Source: CAVRZR01 sp964354215
Lineage (GTDB): Bacteria; Actinomycetota; Coriobacteriia; Anaerosomatales; CAVRZR01
Length of the DNA: 64,000 bases
Direction of reading: 5' to 3'
Assembly (NCBI GenBank): GCA_964354215.1
Contig: CAYGYT010000003.1
Span: 1-64,000 of the forward strand
Part shown: positions 1 to 7,054 of the stretch, piece after piece
How positions within the stretch are numbered: the stretch's first letter is position 1
How the letters are laid out: each line of letters opens with the position of its first letter
Program-made: the position numbers and the translations under genes
Notes under the pieces: generated by a model
Told to the model about the DNA's origin: nothing
What the model saw: the letters and a program-made list of their open reading frames with translations, nothing else
Databases searched by the model: none

Positions 1-338
<338 letters not shown>

Positions 339-435
339 TCTATTCCGATTCTCTTTCGAGCGCTATGCAGCACTCAGGGTGCAGGTGCACCGGGTGTGGC
401 ATTTGAAAAGGTGATACGACACAACCAACGAGCGA

Positions 436-580
436 GAGCCGTTGGTTGTGTTCAGTGGTTATGGCGGAGGGGGTACACCCGATCCCATTCCGAACTCGGC
501 AGTTAAGCCCTCCAGCGCCGATGGTACTGCGGCGTCAGGCCGTGGGAGAGTAGGACGCCGCTGAACACAACCAACGGCTC
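436..580 (+). other. Inverted repeat framing 5S rRNA (processing stem)
   Basis: The 20 bases at 436-455 are exactly the reverse complement of 561-580, so the transcript can form a 20-bp stem closing the whole 5S gene. Such stems are usual RNase III / RNase M5-type processing sites. The left arm has a second partner: 420-430 pairs perfectly with 440-450 as a local hairpin, so the two structures exclude each other. The pairing is read directly from the sequence. The processing role is inferred. Confidence 0.8.
451..566 (+). rRNA. rrf: 5S ribosomal RNA
   Basis: A complete 5S rRNA gene of about 116 bases. Recognisable parts are the loop with ACACCCGATCCCATTCCGAA, the GCAGTTAAGCCCTCCAGCGC segment and the 3' segment GGGAGAGTAGGACGCCG, with termini pairing as helix I. 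It follows the 23S gene and should be cotranscribed with it. The ends are set from the terminal helix and are accurate to a few bases. Confidence 0.97.
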
Positions 581-630
581 TTGCTGTCTCCCGCACTGTC
601 TCGCTGGTGAGCGGCACCGGCGGCTCCGAG

Positions 631-655
631 AAAGCTGACTAACTTAGTCAGCTTT
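631..655. promoter_or_regulatory. Perfect 25-bp palindrome, operator or terminator
   Basis: Bases 631-642 are the exact reverse complement of 644-655 around a single central C, with the core CTGACTAA-C-TTAGTCAG. It is AT-rich compared with its surroundings, ends in CTTT, and lies between the 5S gene and the nfu start. The odd-centred symmetry looks like a dimeric repressor site (DtxR, Rrf2 or MarR class). The hairpin could equally end the rRNA transcript, although the T-run is short. I cannot assign a regulator. Confidence 0.5.
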
Positions 656-740
656 GTGGTACCATACCTGCTAGCACAAGAACGATTCGGTTGTCTCATG
701 TCGACGTGATGTGAGTCGAGTCCTGGAGGAAGGAACCGCC

Positions 741-962
741 GTGAAGGAACAAGTGCAGGCAGTCCTCGATCAGATCCGCCCCGCGCTTCAAGCCGATGGC
801 GGCGACGTGGAGCTTGTCGACGTGACAGCAGATGGCGTCGTCAAAGTCCGTTTGGTGGGGGCGTGTGCCGGGTGTCCGATGTCCCAACTGACGCTGAGCA
901 ACGGCGTCGAGCGGGTCCTGAAAGAGCAGATACCAGAGGTAGCCCGAGTGGAGCCCGTCTAG
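741..962 (+). CDS. nfu: NifU-like C-terminal domain (Nfu) Fe-S protein
   Basis: A small iron-sulfur cluster scaffold or carrier of 73 residues, made only of the NifU C-terminal domain. The family signature is visible: ALQADGGDVELVDV near residues 15-28, then the cluster-binding CxxC at C42 and C45 (GACAGCP). The GTG start at 741 is preferred to an in-frame start at 711 because GGAGGAAGG lies seven bases upstream of it. Nfu proteins pass Fe-S clusters to client enzymes in the cytoplasm. The palindrome at 631-655 lies in its upstream region and could carry metal- or cluster-responsive control, which is an inference. A long hairpin follows the stop codon. Confidence 0.9.
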   Translation: MKEQVQAVLDQIRPALQADGGDVELVDVTADGVVKVRLVGACAGCPMSQLTLSNGVERVLKEQIPEVARVEPV

Positions 963-984
963 CTCCGCACAGCAGTCAGCGGTT

Positions 985-1017
985 CACAGAGCGTCGCCCG
1001 GTGGGCGGCGCTCTGTG
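985..1017 (+). terminator. Hairpin terminator after nfu
   Basis: A 15-bp stem (985-999 with 1003-1017, one G-T wobble) closes a three-base loop 23 bases after the nfu stop. It is very GC-rich and is followed by CGTT, so the U-run is weak. It most likely ends nfu transcription. Confidence 0.6.
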
Positions 1018-1134
1018 CGTTGCGCACCTGGAAGAGGCGCGCAACCGTATCTCTGTCGCCAGCTCACGTTCGAACGGCGCAAGCCGCCGACAAGCGGCGC
1101 CTTTCGCCGTTCGTCATATCGACCGCGTGGGCGA

Positions 1135-1187
1135 TTGACGCACTAGATATGGGTTGTCTACACTGAGCGAGCCGCTACATATTGTGC
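1135..1187 (+). promoter_or_regulatory. nrdJ promoter with paired NrdR boxes
   Basis: A sigma-70-type promoter is readable: TTGACG at 1135-1140, an 18-base spacer, and TACACT at 1159-1164. Two sequences resembling the NrdR box consensus (acaCwAtATaTwGtgt) lie at 1140-1155 and 1172-1187, with about 11 and 12 of 16 matches. Their centres are 32 bp apart, about three helical turns, which is the spacing known for NrdR box pairs. Box 1 fills the spacer and box 2 covers the predicted start, as expected for repression of ribonucleotide reductase when dATP is plentiful. A short GC palindrome at 1194-1213 lies in the leader. Confidence 0.72.
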
Positions 1188-1247
1188 TTACACCCCCCGA
1201 CACGTGTCGGGGGCGGCGTTTCTCACCAGGGGAGAGGGGACCCATCA

Positions 1248-3548
1248 ATGCCCGAGACCGCAGGTAGAGCCGTCTACTCGCGCGCGATCGACGAGATCCT
1301 GAGCCCGAACTCGCTCAAGGTCCTCCAGAAGCGCTATCTGCGCAAGGACGAGGCCGGCAATCCGATCGAGAAGCCCTCGGACATGTTCGTCCGCGTGGCC
1401 GAGAACATCGCGTCCGCGGAGCGCGCGTTCGGGGCCGACGAAGCGCGCGTCTCCGAGGTGGCTCAAGACCTCTACGAGTTGATGACCTCCCTCGAGTTCT
1501 TGCCGAACTCGCCGACGCTCATGAACGCGGGTCGCGAGTTGCAGCAGCTCTCGGCATGCTTCGTCCTGCCCGTTGAGGACTCGATGGAGTCCATCTTCGG
1601 AGCCGTGCGCGACACGGCGCTCATCCACAAGTCGGGCGGCGGGACGGGCTTCTCGTTCTCGAGACTACGGCCCGCGGGCGATCAAGTGAAGTCGACGCAG
1701 GGCGTGTCGTCCGGCCCCGTCTCGTTCATGCGCGTGTTCAATCAAGCGACCGAAGCCGTGAAGCAGGGTGGCACGCGTCGCGGGGCGAACATGGGCGTTC
1801 TCAGGATCGACCATCCCGACATCCTCGAGTTCATCAAGTGCAAGGAGGATGGGGACTTCGCGAACTTCAACATCTCAGTTGCGCTGACCGAGGAGTTCAT
1901 GCAGGCCGTGAAGGCGGGCACGTCATACGATCTGAAGAACCCGCGCGGCGGAGACGTCACCGGACAGCTGGATGCACGCGAGGTCTACAGCCTCATCGTC
2001 GATATGGCCTGGGCGACCGGTGACCCGGGCATCATCTTCATCGACCGCATGAACCGTGACAACCCGACGCCCCGGCTCGGCGAGATCGAGTCCACGAACC
2101 CGTGCGGCGAGCAGCCGCTGCTGCCCTACGAGGCCTGCAATCTCGGGTCGGTCAATCTCGCGCGCTTCGTGGCGCTTCGCGAAGCCGGGCCGGATGTCGA
2201 CTGGGACCGCCTCGGCGACGTCGTGCACCGCTCCGTGCGCTTCCTCGATGATGTGATCGAGGTCAACCAGTATCCGATCGAGAAGATCGGCGAGGTCGCA
2301 CGGGGCAACCGCAAGATCGGCCTCGGCGTGATGGGCTGGGCCGACCTGCTCATCAAGATGGGCATCGCGTACGACTCCGATGAAGCGGTCGCGCTCGCCG
2401 AGAAGGTGATGGGATTCATCCACGCCGAAGCCAAAGCGGCGTCGCGAAAGCTCGCCGGAGAGCGTGGTTCGTTCCCCAACTTCGAGGGTTCGATCTATGA
2501 CACTCCTGAAGGCGGCCCGATTCGCAACGCGACCGTCACCACCATTGCACCCACGGGAACGCTGTCGATCATCGCCAACTGCTCCTCGGGAGTGGAACCG
2601 CTCTTTGCGGTGTCGTACGTGCGCACCGTCATGGACAACGACCGCCTCATCGAGGCGAACCCTATCTTCGAGGACGTGGCGGTCAAGCAGGGCTTCTACA
2701 GCCGAGAACTCATGCAGCTCATTGCCGACCACGGTTCGGTCGCGGGCATCGACGAGGTCCCCGTCGACGTGCAGCGCACCTTCCGCACAGCGCACGACAT
2801 CAGCCCGGAGTGGCACATTCGGATGCAGGCCGCGTTTCAGAAGTCGACCGACAACGCGGTCTCCAAGACCGTGAACTTCGCGAGTCAAGCCACGGTCGAG
2901 GACGTTCGCGAGGTGTACGATCTCGCCTACGATCTCGGCGTGAAGGGTGTCACGATCTACCGCGATGGCTCAAAGGAAGGCCAGGTCCTCACGACGGGCA
3001 AGAGCGGCCAGACCGGTGTCGAGGCCGACGACGCGGCAGCACGCCACGGCGAGATAGAGCCGCGTCCGCGACCCCAAGTGACCGTGGGCCGCACCGAGAA
3101 GGTCCAGACCGGCTGTGGCAACCTCTACGTCACCGTGAATTGGGACGAGACCGGCATGTGCGAGGTGTTCACCTCGATGGGCAAGTCCGGCGGGTGCGCT
3201 GCGTCCCAGTCCGAGGCCCTGTCTCGGCTGATCTCGATGGCACTGCGCGCCGGGGTCGATCCCGCTGCGGTCGTCAAGCAGCTTCGCGGCATCCGCTGCC
3301 CGAGTCCGGCATGGGCAGAGGGCGGCAAGGTGCTCTCGTGCGCGGACGCGGTCGGGATCGTGCTCGAGCATGCGGTCGGATACGAGCCGGGTGGCGGCAT
3401 GTCGGTGGGCGAGAGCTCTCTTGCGGTGACCAAGACCGGCGACCACCTCGACTACTTGGCGGGTGCGTGCCCTGAGTGCGGCAGCTCGCTGGAGCATGAG
3501 AGCGGATGTGCCGTGTGCCGCGCGTGCGGCTACAGCAAGTGCGCGTAG
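1248..3548 (+). CDS. nrdJ: Class II (B12-dependent) ribonucleotide reductase
   Basis: Vitamin B12-dependent ribonucleoside-diphosphate reductase, which makes deoxyribonucleotides with or without oxygen. It has 766 residues counted from the ATG at 1248, which follows a GGGGAGAGGGG ribosome site; the frame stays open further upstream. The N-terminal part resembles NrdJ (LEFLPNSPTLMNAG, then GGGTGFSFSRLRP). The radical-site signature TNPCGEQPL gives N284, C286 and E288. The C-terminal region has cysteine pairs (GACPECG and the terminal CAVCRACGYSKCA) that are typical of class II enzymes and probably relay reducing equivalents. Upstream NrdR boxes suggest dNTP-responsive repression. Next comes dcd, which supplies dTTP precursors. 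Presence of NrdJ fits a strict or facultative anaerobe. Confidence 0.97.
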   Translation: MPETAGRAVYSRAIDEILSPNSLKVLQKRYLRKDEAGNPIEKPSDMFVRVAENIASAERAFGADEARVSEVAQDLYELMTSLEFLPNSPTLMNAGRELQQLSACFVLPVEDSMESIFGAVRDTALIHKSGGGTGFSFSRLRPAGDQVKSTQGVSSGPVSFMRVFNQATEAVKQGGTRRGANMGVLRIDHPDILEFIKCKEDGDFANFNISVALTEEFMQAVKAGTSYDLKNPRGGDVTGQLDAREVYSLIVDMAWATGDPGIIFIDRMNRDNPTPRLGEIESTNPCGEQPLLPYEACNLGSVNLARFVALREAGPDVDWDRLGDVVHRSVRFLDDVIEVNQYPIEKIGEVARGNRKIGLGVMGWADLLIKMGIAYDSDEAVALAEKVMGFIHAEAKAASRKLAGERGSFPNFEGSIYDTPEGGPIRNATVTTIAPTGTLSIIANCSSGVEPLFAVSYVRTVMDNDRLIEANPIFEDVAVKQGFYSRELMQLIADHGSVAGIDEVPVDVQRTFRTAHDISPEWHIRMQAAFQKSTDNAVSKTVNFASQATVEDVREVYDLAYDLGVKGVTIYRDGSKEGQVLTTGKSGQTGVEADDAAARHGEIEPRPRPQVTVGRTEKVQTGCGNLYVTVNWDETGMCEVFTSMGKSGGCAASQSEALSRLISMALRAGVDPAAVVKQLRGIRCPSPAWAEGGKVLSCADAVGIVLEHAVGYEPGGGMSVGESSLAVTKTGDHLDYLAGACPECGSSLEHESGCAVCRACGYSKCA

Positions 3549-3630
3549 CGGTCGCCGGGCCGGACACGCAAGCCATGACGCCAGGACGCGCGTTGAGCAG
3601 TATCGGGCAACCAGGGGGTGGCATCTCCTG

Positions 3631-4203
3631 ATGGTACTGTCCGACCGGACCATCAGGCAGCTCGTAGAGGCCGGCCGCATCGGCGTCGACCCGTTCGATC
3701 CCGCAGACGTGCAACCATCGAGCATCGACCTGCACCTCGGCTCCGACTTCCAGGTGTTTCGCAACTCCCGCTATCCCTACATCGATCCCAGCCGAGAACA
3801 AGCGGGTCTCACCGAGCGCGTCGACGCCTCGGCAGAAGAGCCGTTCGTGCTACATCCTGGTGAGTTCGTGCTCGGCACAACGATTGAGCGCATCACGCTG
3901 CCCGACGACATCGTCGCGCGCCTCGAGGGCAAGTCCTCGCTGGGTCGGCTGGGGCTGCTCATTCACTCCACGGCAGGCTACGTGGACCCCGGGTGGGACG
4001 GACGCCTTACGCTCGAGCTCAGCAACGTCGCGAATCTCCCAATCGTGCTCACGCCGGGAATGAAGATCGGTCAGATCTCCTTCACGCAGATGACGACACC
4101 GGTCGAGCGGCCCTATGGTTCGCCGGAGCTGGGAAGCAAGTACCAGGGTCAGACCGAGGCGACACCGAGCAAGGCGTTCTTGAGCTGGCGGCATCGGGGC
4201 TAG
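3631..4203 (+). CDS. dcd: dCTP deaminase, probably dUMP-forming
   Basis: Deaminates dCTP on the route to dTTP. The protein has 190 residues from the ATG at 3631 (MVLSDRTIRQL). Family features are SSIDLHLG near residue 30 and the segment GKSSLGRLGLLIHSTAG followed by VDPGWDG, with the catalytic Glu in LTLELSN. The C-terminus reads GSKYQGQTEATPSKAF. This pattern (HSTAG, LSNVANLPI, PGMKIGQ) is much closer to the mycobacterial enzyme, which both deaminates dCTP and releases pyrophosphate to give dUMP, than to E. coli Dcd. That makes the bifunctional form likely. It lies 82 bases after nrdJ. The Shine-Dalgarno signal is weak. Confidence 0.93.
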   Translation: MVLSDRTIRQLVEAGRIGVDPFDPADVQPSSIDLHLGSDFQVFRNSRYPYIDPSREQAGLTERVDASAEEPFVLHPGEFVLGTTIERITLPDDIVARLEGKSSLGRLGLLIHSTAGYVDPGWDGRLTLELSNVANLPIVLTPGMKIGQISFTQMTTPVERPYGSPELGSKYQGQTEATPSKAFLSWRHRG

Positions 4204-4219
4204 TCGTGCGGATTCCCTC

Positions 4220-4247
4220 GGGCGCGACGCGCAGCTCGGCGTCGCCC
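4220..4247. terminator. Hairpin between convergent dcd and flavoprotein genes
   Basis: GGGC..GACGC at 4220-4230 pairs with GCGTCGCCC around 4239-4247, with a two-base bulge on the left arm. It lies in the 57-bp gap between two convergent genes and could serve as a terminator in both directions. No T-run is evident. Confidence 0.4.
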
Positions 4248-4260
4248 GCTGGCGTGGGCG

Positions 4261-5376
4261 CTACAGTCCCTTGGTGACCTTCGAGACGAGCGGCGCGGGC
4301 ACGAAGCCCGCGAGGTACTTGCCGGCGGAGGACTCCATGAACGGCAGCCACCTAAGCTTGCGTCGAATGTTCCTGCCGATGTGATCGCTGCTGCTCGCGT
4401 AGGCGGCAAGCGCGTCGTGGGGCGAGTGCGTGCCGATCGCGATGCCCGCGAGCCGTCCGGCGTTCATCGCGTATGAGATGCCCTCGCCCGATGTCGGTGA
4501 CATGAATCCGGCTGCTTCGCCGGCGAGCAGCACGCGGCCCTCGCCCAGAACGACGTCGCCGGCAGAACGTACGGAGAGTGCCACGCAGGCCTCGCGCTTC
4601 ACGGTCTCGCCGAGCTGCGGGAGACTTGCCCGAAGCATCGAGAGCGTGATGTCCTGCTTCTCGTGAGGTCGCTTCGTCTTTGGGTAGTAGACGGAGCCGA
4701 CGATCGCGACATCACCTTTCGGCACTACGTACGAGTACGCGAAGTTGTCGCCGATGTCGCGCATGTAGATGCAGTCAAAGTACGGCTCCAGGTCACCCTC
4801 GAGGCGGCAGAAATCCTGCAGCGTGACGTAGGTGGCGACCGATCCGATACCGAGTGCACGGCGCACGGTCGAGCGAGCGCCGTCGGCACCGACGAGGTTC
4901 TCGCACCAGACCAACCGCACGCCGCTGGATGACCTGAGCTCGATGCTCACGCCTTCCGAGTCCTGGGTGAACCCGATCACGCCCGTGGACGGGGCAAGCT
5001 CGACGTTGTCGGGCAGGAGGCTCAAGAGCCACTCGTCGAAACCAACCCGGTCCACGTTCAGGAACTTGAGCTCCGTTGGCTTCCGTATCCCGCGGTCCCA
5101 GTCGACGTAGCGGAACCACACGTAGCGCGGCTCTCGGACGAGGTACTCGGGCACGTCGCCGAACTCCCCGAGGAACTCCTGAGCGTACTCGTTGAGCATG
5201 CCGCCGCAGCTCTTGTCGCGGGGTATCGCCGAGGAGTCAACGAGGAGCACGCGTCCTCGCGCTGCCGCGCCGAGCGCAGCCATGATGCCGGCCGGGCCTG
5301 CGCCCGCGACGACGGTGTCGTATCGCTCGGTGTTTGGGTCGAAGACGGAGACCATAGCCCGGAAAGCATACAGCAT
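4261..5376 (-). CDS. Geranylgeranyl-reductase-type FAD oxidoreductase
   Basis: A flavoprotein of 371 residues in the geranylgeranyl reductase / p-hydroxybenzoate hydroxylase-like family. It has an N-terminal Rossmann dinucleotide motif (VVAGAGPAGIMAALGAAARG) near residues 22-41, a CGGML element near residue 58 typical of geranylgeranyl reductases, a GADGARSTVR motif, and the second FAD contact VLLAGEAAGFMSPTSGEG. It probably saturates isoprenoid side chains or another membrane-associated substrate, but the substrate cannot be read from the sequence. An alternative ATG at 5355 begins MVSVFDP and has a TATGCT box nine bases upstream. The gene stands alone on the minus strand. Confidence 0.82.
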   Translation of the reverse strand: MLYAFRAMVSVFDPNTERYDTVVAGAGPAGIMAALGAAARGRVLLVDSSAIPRDKSCGGMLNEYAQEFLGEFGDVPEYLVREPRYVWFRYVDWDRGIRKPTELKFLNVDRVGFDEWLLSLLPDNVELAPSTGVIGFTQDSEGVSIELRSSSGVRLVWCENLVGADGARSTVRRALGIGSVATYVTLQDFCRLEGDLEPYFDCIYMRDIGDNFAYSYVVPKGDVAIVGSVYYPKTKRPHEKQDITLSMLRASLPQLGETVKREACVALSVRSAGDVVLGEGRVLLAGEAAGFMSPTSGEGISYAMNAGRLAGIAIGTHSPHDALAAYASSSDHIGRNIRRKLRWLPFMESSAGKYLAGFVPAPLVSKVTKGL

Positions 5377-5550
5377 GTCCTGCTCGGCGTGGTTCTTGCA
5401 GCTCGGAACCCTCGGAGCGTGGACGGATCGCTCGCGGCTTCAGGGCAACACAACTCGATCGCGCTGCTCAGGTGGCGGCCCGCCGCACGGTCCGTACTGT
5501 AGAATCTGACGCGCGCCCCACGGGCGCGCCATCTCGGAGCGGAGGACATC

Positions 5551-5823
5551 ATGGCTCGGTGCTGGGAACAGCGGGGGTGCGACGAGGAGATGCAGGCAGA
5601 CTGCCCTCATCCCAACGAGCTTGCCGACCGCTGTCCGACCAAGTGCGCCTTCGCGCAGTGCGATCGACCCACCCACGAGCTTACCGTCGACCCCGAGCTC
5701 ATCTTCGACCCGGCCGTGGATCGGGACGCCGCCATCAGGGACGAGTGCCTCTACTGCGCTTTCTTCCTGAGGCAAGGTCCGCGGATCGTCGAACTCGACA
5801 CCGCCCGCTCCGCAGACGAGTAG
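5551..5823 (+). CDS. Small cysteine-rich protein of unknown function
   Basis: A 90-residue protein with eight cysteines (C4, C10, C18, C28, C32, C37, C66, C69). The spacing (MARCWEQRGC, then CPH, CPTKC, and a late CLYC) suggests zinc or Fe-S binding. The start is well supported by GGAGCGGAGGA about five bases before the ATG. A TAGAAT -10 box at 5500-5505 would give a leader of about 39 bases. It has no signal peptide or membrane segment. I do not recognise a characterised family. The ordered cysteine pattern and GC-biased codons argue that it is a real gene. Confidence 0.75.
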   Translation: MARCWEQRGCDEEMQADCPHPNELADRCPTKCAFAQCDRPTHELTVDPELIFDPAVDRDAAIRDECLYCAFFLRQGPRIVELDTARSADE

Positions 5824-6005
5824 CTCTCGACTCGATCGTTTCGTGTGAGTGGCCGAACCCGCGCAGGTATCCTCGCTCGGCGCGTCGCGGCCTACCGCGT
5901 CCATGCGTGCCGTCCTCCTGGCTGGTAGGGCACGCGCTGGCTCGGGAACCTACACCGTGTGCGGCACAACTCATCTGACGGTCCAAGTCGTCTGGGAGGT
6001 TCTCG

Positions 6006-6236
6006 ATGCAAACCTACTACTACAGGCTGCAAGACCCCGACACCGTGTACGGCCTGATCCGGGACCTGTTCGTGGCGGGCTGCATGGTTTCGTTCCTCTG
6101 GGCGATCCATCACATCGCGTACGGCGCGATCCTCAGGGCTCGCATCAAGGCGCTCGAGGAGTTTGGCGACGCCTACACGCCCGAGGAGCGCGAGGTGCTG
6201 ATCCGCAAGATCAAGGTGCGCTCCCTCGCTCGGTAG
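6006..6236 (+). CDS. Small single-span membrane protein, unknown
   Basis: A 76-residue protein with one hydrophobic segment (LFVAGCMVSFLWAIHHIAYG, about residues 21-40) followed by a charged, probably helical cytoplasmic tail (KALEEFGDAYTPEEREVLIR). GGGAGG lies six to seven bases before the ATG. No family is recognised. It lies between the cysteine-rich protein and the DNA glycosylase, 29 bases before the latter, and may be cotranscribed with it. Confidence 0.65.
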   Translation: MQTYYYRLQDPDTVYGLIRDLFVAGCMVSFLWAIHHIAYGAILRARIKALEEFGDAYTPEEREVLIRKIKVRSLAR

Positions 6237-6265
6237 CGCGTAGCCTCCCCGATGATCCGGCGCCG

Positions 6266-7048
6266 ATGAATCTCAATCCCGTCGCCCGGGAACTCGTGCT
6301 CTTCGGCAGGGAACTCGAAGAGCAGCAAGCGGCGCAGGCGGGCGGCTCGTTTTGCGGTATCCCCGAAGCCGACGCTCTGCTGGAGTCAGACCCGAACGCG
6401 TTCCTGCTCGGTGTGCTGTTCACCCAGGGCATACCGGCCGAGCGCGCGTGGGCGGGGCCGTACCTGCTCCGCGAGCGGCTGGGCCACCTCGACGTACAGC
6501 GGCTCGCGTCCGAGCCGGGTGCGGTGCGAGCCGCCATGCAGCAACCCCCGATGCTGCACCGTTTCAAGGAGACGCTGCCGCGCTGGATCTCAGCGGCGGC
6601 CGGCAGGCTTCTGGAGGAATACGGTGGAACCGCTGCCTCGATATGGCCGAGCGGACGGCACGTCATCGATGTGACGGAGCGGCTGAGCGAGTTCGACGGC
6701 ATCGGCCGCAAGAAGGCCGTGATGGCCACCGGGATCCTGGTGCGGCACTTCGGCGTACAACTCGAGGGCCGCGAGTGCGGACAAGTGGCCTACGACGTGC
6801 AGGTGCGGCGGGTCTTCCTCCGATCCGGTCTGGCGGACGAGGACTCGGCCGAGGCGATCGAGGCGGCTGCCGCGAAGGCATGTCCCGATGCGCCCGGCAT
6901 GCTCGACCTCGCGGCGTGGCTCGTCGGCAGGGAGACGTGCCGTCCCAAGGTGCCGCTCTGCGAACGCTGTAGGCTTGGATCCGTGTGTCCGCGGCACACC
7001 TGGATCATGGTCGAGGGCGTCGGAGGCCCGCGAGCACGAAGAGCGTGA
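6266..7048 (+). CDS. HhH-GPD DNA glycosylase with 4Fe-4S cluster
   Basis: Base-excision repair protein of the endonuclease III superfamily, 260 residues. The helix-hairpin-helix (LSEFDGIGRKKAVMA, residues 140-154) places K149 at the position of the catalytic lysine of Nth. D177 (AYDVQV) matches the catalytic aspartate. The C-terminal cluster loop C225-x6-C232-x2-C235-x5-C241 is complete. It therefore looks like a bifunctional glycosylase/AP lyase, but overall it diverges from canonical Nth (VLFTQGIPAERAW in place of the usual LSAQ region), so its base specificity is uncertain. The ATG at 6266 lacks a clear ribosome site. Confidence 0.85.
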   Translation: MNLNPVARELVLFGRELEEQQAAQAGGSFCGIPEADALLESDPNAFLLGVLFTQGIPAERAWAGPYLLRERLGHLDVQRLASEPGAVRAAMQQPPMLHRFKETLPRWISAAAGRLLEEYGGTAASIWPSGRHVIDVTERLSEFDGIGRKKAVMATGILVRHFGVQLEGRECGQVAYDVQVRRVFLRSGLADEDSAEAIEAAAAKACPDAPGMLDLAAWLVGRETCRPKVPLCERCRLGSVCPRHTWIMVEGVGGPRARRA

Positions 7049-7054
7049 GTGCGG

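Noticed and set aside
963..1247. Cobalamin riboswitch upstream of the B12-dependent nrdJ
   Set aside because: The conserved B12-box bases (GCCACTG and related segments) were not found; the region reads better as a terminator plus a promoter with NrdR boxes.
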